A stretch of DNA of 5,229 bases from Oxalobacteraceae bacterium (GTDB taxonomy: Bacteria > Pseudomonadota > Gammaproteobacteria > Burkholderiales > Burkholderiaceae_D): NCBI GenBank assembly GCA_947453015.1, contig CANGFL010000129.1, positions 1 through 5,229 of the forward strand. The letters run 5' to 3'. Each line of letters starts with the position of its first letter. The first letter of the stretch is position 1. Made by a program: the position numbers and the translations under genes. The notes under the pieces were generated by a model. It was not told where the DNA came from, ran no database searches, and saw only the letters and a program-made list of their open reading frames with translations. Positions 1 to 5,229 of the stretch are shown here, one piece after another.

Positions 1-363
1 ACTACACTATTCATTTTCATCTTCATTCCTCTCGAGAATTTAAAGGGAAATGAATTGTAGGCAATGAAGAAATGCTTATTGCTAATTTAAAGCATGTTAT
101 TTGGGAATGGTTTTATTCAGCATCTTTGCTAAAAGAATTTTTGAAAGCATGCGAACTTCTTGGTCATACGTTATTAATTTTTAGTAGAGCCACATAGTTT
201 TTTCTCAATTTTCGCTGCCAATTCGCAACACAGAAAATTTGTTGAAAAACAACGACTCATGACGACGACTCTGTTGAAAAAGTGCGGGTGACGTGTCAGG
301 CATGCGAACGGCGATTAATTAATCGCGCTCGCGAGCCTGAAGTTTTTGAAATACCGGAGGGAA
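1..363. other. AT-rich intergenic region with no recognisable gene
   Basis: This stretch lies downstream of the FadB-like gene and holds no coding region that I can support on either strand. It is visibly richer in A and T than the flanking gene. Structures seen in it are a long imperfect hairpin at 297-339, a small hairpin gttg-aaaaa-caac at 241-253, a second copy of gttgaaaaa at 273-281, a weak inverted repeat ATGCTT/AAGCAT at 72-95, and two copies of gcatgcgaac at 148-157 and 300-309. I looked for sigma-70-like promoters. TTGAAA at 141-146 has no convincing -10 hexamer at the right distance. No thiolase gene (fadA) begins here, although one often follows fadB in other bacteria. Confidence 0.7.
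297..347. repeat. Long imperfect hairpin with nested perfect palindromes, possible terminator
   Basis: Arms at 297-318 and 319-339 pair as 5 bp (caggc/gcctg), a mismatch, a 5-bp block with one G-U pair, a mismatch, one pair, a bulged base at 310, and a perfect 8-bp inner half. The inner part is the 16-bp palindrome gcgattaattaatcgc (311-326), and a second perfect palindrome, gctcgcgagc, sits at 327-336. On the plus strand a T5 run (343-347) follows three bases after the stem, as in a Rho-independent terminator, but no plus-strand gene is visible. On the minus strand, where it lies 25 bases after the stop of the FadB-like gene, the nearest T run is about 13 bases past the stem, so termination there would be non-canonical. 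It may instead cap and stabilise the mRNA 3' end. The structure is seen; the function is inferred. Confidence 0.5.
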
Positions 364-2442
364 TTAGCTAAATGTCTTACCTTCGTGCGCCAATTTAGTT
401 AGCAAAGGCGCGGGAGTCCATGCTTCAGAATGGCTACCTTTGGCATACGAATGAATGGCCATTACTACGTTAGAAAGACCAACGGTGTCAGCATAGAACA
501 TGGGACCACCACGGAATAACGGGAAGCCATAACCCGTCAGGTAGACCATATCGATATCCGAGGCACGCATTGCAATGCCCTCTTCCAATATCAATGCACC
601 TTCATTCACCAGCGCATACACCAGACGTTCGACGATTTCTTTATCGCTGACTTTGCGGCGCTCAATTCCAATGGCTTTGGAATGATCGATGATCATAGTG
701 TTGACTTCAGTCGAGGCGTAGGCTTTACGATCGCCCGCTTTGTAGTCATACCAACCCGCTGAAGTTTTTTGACCAAAGCGCCCTTTTTCACACAACAGAT
801 CCGCAACTTTTGAATACGTAACCTCTGGCTTTTCTACGTAGCGGCGCTTACGTATGTACCAGCCAATATCGTTACCCGCCAAATCACTCATGCGGAACGG
901 GCCCATGGCAAAGCCAAATTTTTCTACGGCCTTATCGACCTGCTCGGGCAGACAACCTTCTTCCAGCAGAAAACCTGCTTGTCGTATGTATTGCTCAACC
1001 ATACGATTGCCAATGAATCCATCACACACACCGGAAACGACACCCGTCTTTTTAATGGTCTTGGATAATGCCAGCGTGGTCGCGAGTACATCTTTGCCGG
1101 TCTTAGCACCGCGCACGATTTCAAGCAATTTCATGACATTGGCGGGGCTAAAGAAGTGCGTACCAATCACGTCCTGTGGACGCTTAGTGAAGGCAGCAAT
1201 TTTGTCGACATCTAAAGTCGACGTATTTGAGGCGAGAATGGCACCTTGCTTCATTACCTCATCCAATTTCTTGAATACGGTTTCCTTTACGCCCATGTCT
1301 TCGAACACGGCTTCAACCACAATATCTGCTTGAGCTAAATCTTCATACACTAATGTGCCGGTAATCAAGGCCACGCGTTTATCAAACTGCTCTTGCGTCA
1401 AACGACCTTTCTTCATCGTGTTTTCGTAATTTTTACGTATTGTCGCTAAACCTTTATCTAAGGCTTCCTGCTTCATTTCAAGCAGTTTGACGGGGATGCC
1501 AGCATTGGCAAAATTCATGGCGATACCACCGCCCATGGTGCCGGCACCAACCACTGCTGCTGATTTAATCGTTCTAAGCGGCGTATCGGAGGGAACATCA
1601 GGAACCTTTGACGCAGTACGCTCACCAAAAAACGCATGCCGTAAGGCTTTCGATTCTGTAGTTTGAACCAACTCAAGGAATAGATTGCGCTCGAGATTGA
1701 GTCCATCATCAAATTTCATTTTGACGGACGCTGCGACGGCATCAACACATTTCAGCGGCGCTGGAAAGGGGCCGGCTACAACACGCACGGTATTCCGAGC
1801 GAACTGAAGATATCCATCGGCATTGGGATAGTTAATTTTTATATCGCGAATCTTCGGCAGCGGGCGTGCATCTGAAACTTTTTTAGCAAACGCTAATGCA
1901 CCTTCGAGCAAATCACCCGTGATCATTTGATCAAATAATTTTGTGCTGGCTAATTTGTCGGACATCACCGTTTTGCCTGAAACGATCATGTTTAAAGCGG
2001 GCTCCAGACCCAAGATGCGCGGCAGTCGTTGCGTGCCACCTGCTCCCGGCAAAATACCGATGTTCACCTCAGGCAGAGCGATTTGTGCACCAGCTACGGC
2101 AACGCGGTAATGACAACCCAACGCTAATTCAAGACCACCGCCCATAGCTACACCATGTATGGCGGCGATAACGGGTTTATCACTCGCTTCGACAATGCTA
2201 ATTACCGTCATTAGTGAAGGTTCTTGCATGGCTTTAGGCGTATTGAATTCGCGAATATCGGCGCCGCCTGAAAATCCCCTGCCTTCGCCTATGATTACAA
2301 CAGCCTTAATGGCGGTGTTTTCAGCTGCCTTGGCGATGCCTTCCACGATACCGGTACGGGTCGCATGCCCAAGCCCATTGACGGGTGGGTTATTTAGCGT
2401 GATGACGGCGATATCGCCTTGCTCTCGGTACGTGGCGGTCAT
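364..2442 (-). CDS. Bifunctional enoyl-CoA hydratase / 3-hydroxyacyl-CoA dehydrogenase (FadB/EHHADH-like)
   Basis: This cytoplasmic beta-oxidation enzyme hydrates 2-enoyl-CoA to 3-hydroxyacyl-CoA and oxidises that with NAD+ to 3-ketoacyl-CoA. The 692 residues compare with a little over 700 for E. coli FadB and FadJ. The N-terminal crotonase domain (about 1-190) shows SGGADIREF (58-66) for the oxyanion hole, and Glu105 (GGGLELALGC) and Glu125 (LPEVNIG), spaced 20 apart like the two catalytic glutamates of FadB. The NAD-binding dehydrogenase domain (about 292-475) has the Rossmann loop G299-A-G-T-M-G304, acidic Glu322 after beta-2, SNTST (405-409), the His429/Glu441 catalytic pair and DGFIGNR (474-480). 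Two 3HCDH C-terminal domains follow (about 476-570 and 600-690, with GYGFPLFRGGP near 637-647). The ATG has GGAG eight bases upstream. No fadA neighbour is visible, so the thiolase must be elsewhere. An added delta3-delta2-enoyl-CoA isomerase activity is possible. The chain-length range cannot be read from sequence. Confidence 0.95.
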   Translation of the reverse strand: MTATYREQGDIAVITLNNPPVNGLGHATRTGIVEGIAKAAENTAIKAVVIIGEGRGFSGGADIREFNTPKAMQEPSLMTVISIVEASDKPVIAAIHGVAMGGGLELALGCHYRVAVAGAQIALPEVNIGILPGAGGTQRLPRILGLEPALNMIVSGKTVMSDKLASTKLFDQMITGDLLEGALAFAKKVSDARPLPKIRDIKINYPNADGYLQFARNTVRVVAGPFPAPLKCVDAVAASVKMKFDDGLNLERNLFLELVQTTESKALRHAFFGERTASKVPDVPSDTPLRTIKSAAVVGAGTMGGGIAMNFANAGIPVKLLEMKQEALDKGLATIRKNYENTMKKGRLTQEQFDKRVALITGTLVYEDLAQADIVVEAVFEDMGVKETVFKKLDEVMKQGAILASNTSTLDVDKIAAFTKRPQDVIGTHFFSPANVMKLLEIVRGAKTGKDVLATTLALSKTIKKTGVVSGVCDGFIGNRMVEQYIRQAGFLLEEGCLPEQVDKAVEKFGFAMGPFRMSDLAGNDIGWYIRKRRYVEKPEVTYSKVADLLCEKGRFGQKTSAGWYDYKAGDRKAYASTEVNTMIIDHSKAIGIERRKVSDKEIVERLVYALVNEGALILEEGIAMRASDIDMVYLTGYGFPLFRGGPMFYADTVGLSNVVMAIHSYAKGSHSEAWTPAPLLTKLAHEGKTFS

Positions 2443-2468
2443 GCTTGTCTCTCCGGTGATTATTTTTA

Positions 2469-2487
2469 ATAGGTTATAAAACCCTAT
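2469..2487. promoter_or_regulatory. Imperfect inverted repeat in the leader of the FadB-like gene (possible operator)
   Basis: The arms ATAGGTT (2469-2475) and AACCCTAT (2480-2487) are inverted repeats with one extra base in the right arm, around a short AT centre. The element sits 27-45 bases before the ATG at 2442, which suits a repressor site or leader hairpin. It does not match the E. coli FadR or the Pseudomonas PsrA operator as I know them. Promoter hexamers nearby are weak: TATATT (2510-2505) and TATCAT are good -10 candidates on the minus strand, but neither has a fair -35 box. The repeat is seen; regulation is a guess. Confidence 0.25.
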
Positions 2488-2562
2488 GATAGCGGCAGAC
2501 CGTTAATATACCCCAGAAAAGCACGACCGTATTATTCTCCTCGATTCAATTAAATAAACCCC

Positions 2563-2599
2563 TGCGTTTTATGAGAATGCCACTCATGCATCAAACGCA
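2563..2599 (-). terminator. Compound stem-loop after the second binding-protein gene, possible weak terminator
   Basis: Outer arms TGCGTTT (2563-2569) and AAACGCA (2593-2599) pair perfectly. Inner arms ATGAG (2571-2575) and CTCAT (2583-2587) also pair, around a 7-base loop, leaving an asymmetric internal bulge (1 base against 5). On the minus strand the stem is followed by GGGG and then TTTATTTAATT, which is T-rich but not a clean U tract. Its place 33 bases past the stop at 2632 fits termination or mRNA 3'-end protection. It is clearly weaker than the terminator at 3972-4005. Confidence 0.35.
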
Positions 2600-2601
2600 T
2601 G

Positions 2602-2637
2602 ACTCTTTCAATCACTCCATCAATAACTCTTTCAATT
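2602..2637. repeat. Three tandem copies of a 12-bp unit spanning the stop codon
   Basis: The units are actctttcaatc (2602-2613), actccatcaata (2614-2625) and actctttcaatt (2626-2637). The outer two are identical for 11 bases, and the middle one shares ACTC and TCAAT. The array covers the TGA stop of the substrate-binding-protein gene (2634-2632, minus strand). Because the unit is a multiple of three, each copy places another in-frame TGA after the true stop, so copy-number change would not alter the protein. Replication slippage is the likely origin. Confidence 0.7.
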
Positions 2638-3861
2638 GGAATTTCGTTTAACACGCAAGATCGCACTACGTTGTTGATCTTCGCTGTACGCATAATCCAC
2701 GCGGCCACCCGATACTTTGCCCAGCACAATCATGTTGGTAGTGATCGCATCGTGATCTTGCGCTGAAAAAGGTCGCTCGTAACTGGTCACCACACCTTGA
2801 TATCTGAAATTTAAATTCTCTAATGACGTTCGAATAGCATCGCCATCCAATGTTTTTGACTGACGGATAGCATGAGCCAATATATGCATTCCATCGTAAC
2901 CTTGAGCCGCGCTCATAGGAGAAGGAATCAAATCAGATTTAAAGGCGCGATGGTAGGCCAGTAAAAAACTATTCTTGGTCGTTGAGCCTGCATCTTGTAT
3001 GAAGGTTTGCGGCATTAGCGCTCCATCACCCGCAGGTCCAGCGGCATCGATAAAATTTCGCATAGAGAGTGTCCAACTACCCAGCAATGGAACTCTCCAA
3101 CCGGAAGCCTGTACACCACGCGCAATATTCGCCAGCTCGGGACCAATTCCCCACACCACTAACGCCGATGCACCTGCTGCGCGCGCGCGTTTTATTAACC
3201 CACTCATATCGGTATCGCCGACTTTAAAACGATATTCTCCAATAACATCTAAACCAGCGAGTCGTGCCTGTTCAGCGAAAGCCGCCACACCACTGTCACC
3301 ATAAGGCGTGGTATCGGCCATTAAAGCGATGCGAATAAGTGATCTGCGTTTCAAATCTGCAGCAAGTACTTTGGCTTCGAGATCAAGCGTAGGGGAAACA
3401 CGAAAGATGAAATTCACCTTTTGAGCGGGCGGAGAAAATTTTCGTGTCAGTGCTGGTCCAGTGGATACCGCAACCACCAGCGGAATTTTTGCCTTCTGGT
3501 AGTAGTCTATCGATGCAAGGCCCACACCGGTGTTGACGATACCAATGGTGGCGGCAACTTTTAAGCGAGTCAGCTCATCAGCGATTTTGCCACCGGTTTC
3601 ATTGTAAGCGGTGTCATCGCGCTCAATCAACTCAATGGGCAAGCCATTAATGCCGCCTGAACTGTTGATCTCTTCAACGGCAAGTCGTACGCCATTGCGC
3701 ATACTCTCGCCCATGGGGCTGGACCCTCCGGTAAACGGCCCACTAAGCCCAATACGGATCGCTTGAGCGTGAATTTCTGTAACGAGACATGCCAGACTAA
3801 CGATCAACAAAATTTTTGTTAAGCAAAGGCGTCGATCTATAAAACGGTAGCAAGCATCCAA
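2632..3861 (-). CDS. Periplasmic substrate-binding protein of a branched-chain-amino-acid-type ABC transporter (Peripla_BP_6)
   Basis: This is a secreted receptor that would bind a small solute in the periplasm and hand it to a Liv-type ABC permease; the permease and ATPases are not in the window. From the TTG start at 3861 it has 409 residues, near the usual length once the leader is removed. The leader has a basic n-region with Arg-Arg (10-11), a hydrophobic core ILLIVSLACLV (about 18-28) and a likely signal peptidase cut after EIHA (residue 32). No proper lipobox surrounds the cysteine. The mature protein opens with IRIGLSGPFTG and continues with MRNGVRLAVEEINSSGGING, the classic N-lobe signature of the family. 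DTTPYGDSG (183-191) and QGYDGMHILAHAI (320-332) fit the second lobe and hinge. The stronger RBS favours TTG over an ATG at 3891. It is clearly divergent from the neighbouring binding protein. The ligand is unknown: the family takes amino acids, amides, and organic or aromatic acids. Confidence 0.9.
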   Translation of the reverse strand: MDACYRFIDRRLCLTKILLIVSLACLVTEIHAQAIRIGLSGPFTGGSSPMGESMRNGVRLAVEEINSSGGINGLPIELIERDDTAYNETGGKIADELTRLKVAATIGIVNTGVGLASIDYYQKAKIPLVVAVSTGPALTRKFSPPAQKVNFIFRVSPTLDLEAKVLAADLKRRSLIRIALMADTTPYGDSGVAAFAEQARLAGLDVIGEYRFKVGDTDMSGLIKRARAAGASALVVWGIGPELANIARGVQASGWRVPLLGSWTLSMRNFIDAAGPAGDGALMPQTFIQDAGSTTKNSFLLAYHRAFKSDLIPSPMSAAQGYDGMHILAHAIRQSKTLDGDAIRTSLENLNFRYQGVVTSYERPFSAQDHDAITTNMIVLGKVSGGRVDYAYSEDQQRSAILRVKRNSN

Positions 3862-3867
3862 AGCAGT

Positions 3868-3873
3868 CTCCTT
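3868..3873 (-). promoter_or_regulatory. Shine-Dalgarno AAGGAG that decides a TTG start
   Basis: AAGGAG reads on the minus strand from 3873 to 3868, with exactly six bases before a TTG codon at 3861-3859. The alternative in-frame ATG at 3891-3889 has no comparable purine-rich block at good spacing, and it would add ten polar residues before an already complete signal peptide. I therefore place the start at TTG. This is an inference from spacing and leader structure. Confidence 0.65.
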
Positions 3874-3933
3874 GTTGAATGAATGCCGCATTTCATGCCA
3901 TCGCTACCCTGCTGTCTAGACTTACACAGTATT

Positions 3934-3949
3934 TGTGGCGCAGATCACA
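3934..3949. promoter_or_regulatory. CRP-like palindrome upstream of the second binding-protein gene
   Basis: On the plus strand TGTGG-N6-TCACA matches the CRP consensus TGTGA-N6-TCACA at nine of ten key bases. It lies in the 164-base gap between the two binding-protein genes, past the terminator of the first, and is centred about 80 bases before the TTG start at 3861. That suits control of the downstream transporter gene by a CRP/Vfr-family activator responding to carbon supply. If it acted from -41.5, transcription would begin near 3900, but I see no strong -10 box there. The match could be chance or belong to another CRP/FNR-family regulator. Confidence 0.4.
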
Positions 3950-3971
3950 CCGAGTACTGCGCTTGAAGCCC

Positions 3972-4005
3972 AAAATAAAAAAAGCCCGCATGGTATGCGG
4001 GCTTT
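3972..4005 (-). terminator. Rho-independent terminator of the first binding-protein gene
   Basis: A perfect 10-bp stem (3981-3990 with 3996-4005, core GCCCGCA/TGCGGGC) closes a 5-base loop. On the minus strand it is followed by a T-rich tail, TTTT-A-TTTT (3980-3972), continuous with the T run of the stem. It begins 20 bases after the TAA at 4028-4026. The plus strand lacks a T tract after the stem, so it acts in one direction. It separates the two binding-protein genes into different transcription units unless there is readthrough. Confidence 0.92.
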
Positions 4006-4025
4006 AGTATCGAACGACGATTTAT

Positions 4026-5229
4026 TTATGAAGGGCGCTTCATGCTGCAAGAAGTCGGCTGAGCGGCTACATAGGGATCAACCTTTTGATCCGTGCGCCA
4101 GCCGTAACCGGTATTTTCCTGATCAAACTTCACTGTCTTGCCATTCGTTTTAACCCAGGTAGTCACATACAGCGGTTGTTGTAGCTGGTGATCTGTCTTA
4201 CGCATCTCCACTTCACCATTCAAGCTTTTGAATTTTTGCCCTTCCATGGCGAAGGCAACTTTAACCGGATCTGTCGATTTAGCCTGATTCACACCCTTAG
4301 CAAGCAACTGTATGCCTGAGTAGGTTGTTACAGCGTACAAGTCATCATTGAATTTCTTTTTGAATTCTTCAATAATTTCTTTGCCAGCATAGGTTTCATT
4401 GTTGACGTTCCATGTGCCTACGTAGCGCACGTGGTTAGCCGCTGCCGCACCCATCACCGTAGGGACACCCGTGGTGTAACCGTAATAGGTATAAAACTGC
4501 GCTTTTAGATCCGATTCGCGTGCGGCTTTAACCAGCAACGCCAAATCCGAACCCCAGTTGCCAGTAATCACCGTGTCAGCGCCGCTGGCACTGATCTTCG
4601 CTACGTAGGGTGCGAAATCTTTTACGCTTCCAATCGGATGCAAATCATCGCCGACAATTTCGATATCCGGACGTTTGCGTTTGAGATATTCCTTAGCAGC
4701 GCGAGTAACTTGCTGACCGTGTGCATAGTTTTGACCAATGATGTAGACCTTTTTAACAGTCTTATCGGCTGCTAGGTAGGTGGTCATCGCTTCCATTTTC
4801 ATATCGGAATTCGCATCCAACCTGAAATGCCAAAAACTGCATTTACTATTGGTGAGATCAGGATCTACAGCCGCATAATTTAAGAAGACGATTTCTTTAC
4901 CTGGATTACGTTCGTTATGCTTATTAATAGCATCGATCAAAGCACCCGCCGCTCCGGAACCATTGCCTTGAACGATATAGCGATAACCTTGGTCAATCAC
5001 CGTTTTTAAAACGGTCAAGGATTCTTGCGGGCTTGCTTTGTTATCAAAGCCGGTGACTTCAAAGGTGTGACCCGGTGCCCATTTTTCTCTGTTCGCAACA
5101 TCTGCAACCAGTTGAAAACTATGGAAGGTGTTTTGGCCTACCGGCGCAAATGGGCCTGACAAGGGGTCGATGAATGCAATTTTTATGTTCTCTGCAATAA
5201 CCGATGACGATGCCAGAGCAAGTAATACA
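4026..5229 (-). CDS. Branched-chain-amino-acid-type ABC transporter substrate-binding protein, N-terminus cut by window edge
   Basis: This is a periplasmic solute receptor of the LivK/Peripla_BP_6 class. The reading frame is open to the right edge (first full codon at 5228). The first visible residues, VLLALASSSVIA, are the hydrophobic core and cleavage region of a signal peptide, and the mature protein probably begins ENIKIAFIDPLSGPFA. About 400 residues are visible; only the start codon and the beginning of the leader are missing. A start at the TTG at 5162 would be wrong, since that Leu lies inside the conserved first strand. Numbering from the first visible residue, YIIGQNYAHG (162-171) and the GADTVITGNWGSDLALLVKAA segment (216-236) fit the second lobe. 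Only two cysteines are visible, C130 (NSKCSFWHF) and C394 (PTSCSMKRPS), so a disulfide is plausible. The close of the gene and its terminator make it the last gene of its unit. Other transporter genes may lie to the right. The ligand is not deducible. Confidence 0.93.
   Translation of the reverse strand, partial: VLLALASSSVIAENIKIAFIDPLSGPFAPVGQNTFHSFQLVADVANREKWAPGHTFEVTGFDNKASPQESLTVLKTVIDQGYRYIVQGNGSGAAGALIDAINKHNERNPGKEIVFLNYAAVDPDLTNSKCSFWHFRLDANSDMKMEAMTTYLAADKTVKKVYIIGQNYAHGQQVTRAAKEYLKRKRPDIEIVGDDLHPIGSVKDFAPYVAKISASGADTVITGNWGSDLALLVKAARESDLKAQFYTYYGYTTGVPTVMGAAAANHVRYVGTWNVNNETYAGKEIIEEFKKKFNDDLYAVTTYSGIQLLAKGVNQAKSTDPVKVAFAMEGQKFKSLNGEVEMRKTDHQLQQPLYVTTWVKTNGKTVKFDQENTGYGWRTDQKVDPYVAAQPTSCSMKRPS

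Noticed and set aside
141..169. Possible plus-strand promoter (TTGAAA with TCATAC 17 bases downstream)
   Set aside because: The -10 hexamer matches the consensus poorly and no downstream plus-strand gene exists to support it.
1204..1222. GTCGAC inverted repeat (two copies seven bases apart)
   Set aside because: It lies inside the dehydrogenase domain coding sequence and encodes ordinary residues, so it is probably chance.
854..1333. 159-codon plus-strand open frame inside the FadB-like gene
   Set aside because: It is antisense to a well-conserved catalytic domain, its translation resembles no family, and the minus-strand frame explains the sequence fully.
2159..2479. 106-codon plus-strand open frame across the 5' end of the FadB-like gene
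   Set aside because: It is antisense to the crotonase domain and has no independent support.
2550..2693. 47-codon minus-strand frame overlapping the 3' end of the second binding-protein gene, containing an IERVIDGVIERV repeat
   Set aside because: It has no ribosome-binding site and no recognisable family. Its repeat is simply the translation of the 12-bp DNA repeat, so it is most likely a chance frame.
2975..3304. 109-codon plus-strand open frame inside the second binding-protein gene
   Set aside because: It is a shadow of a conserved minus-strand gene, with composition and sequence giving no family signal.
3914..3921. Perfect 8-bp palindrome gtctagac in the gap before the second binding-protein gene
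   Set aside because: It is too short to call an operator without conservation evidence.
5160..5162. TTG at 5162 as the start of the right-hand binding-protein gene
   Set aside because: The frame stays open to the window edge and encodes a signal peptide and the first conserved strand (ENIKIAFIDPLSGPF) upstream; this Leu is internal.

Overview
The window looks like chromosomal DNA from a Gram-negative proteobacterium. I favour a moderate-GC betaproteobacterium (Burkholderiales-like) because all three proteins read like the fatty-acid oxidation and branched-chain-amino-acid-type ABC transport proteins common there. That placement rests on remembered family resemblance, not on a search. All three genes are on the minus strand, so transcription runs from the right edge to the left.

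Layout, in transcription order. (1) 5229-4026: a periplasmic substrate-binding protein of the LivK/Peripla_BP_6 type, cut by the right edge inside its signal peptide. It is followed by a textbook Rho-independent terminator (3972-4005). (2) A short promoter-bearing gap with a CRP-like palindrome (3934-3949). (3) 3861-2632: a second, divergent Peripla_BP_6 binding protein. It probably starts at a TTG codon behind a strong Shine-Dalgarno sequence. Its stop codon lies inside a small array of three 12-bp repeats, and a compound stem-loop follows. (4) 2442-364: a bifunctional enoyl-CoA hydratase/3-hydroxyacyl-CoA dehydrogenase (FadB/EHHADH-like) with all recognisable catalytic residues intact. (5) 363-1: an AT-rich gene-free stretch holding a long imperfect hairpin (297-339) and smaller repeats.

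How they may work together: two binding proteins would capture small organic solutes in the periplasm for an ABC permease that is not in this window, and the FadB-like enzyme performs the two middle steps of beta-oxidation. The terminator and the gaps suggest at least two, probably three, transcription units rather than one operon. A shared role in uptake and beta-oxidation of an organic acid is therefore a hypothesis. No thiolase (fadA), permease or ATPase gene is visible. I found no mobile element, CRISPR array, RNA gene or clearly new system; the interesting items are regulatory and repeat structures.
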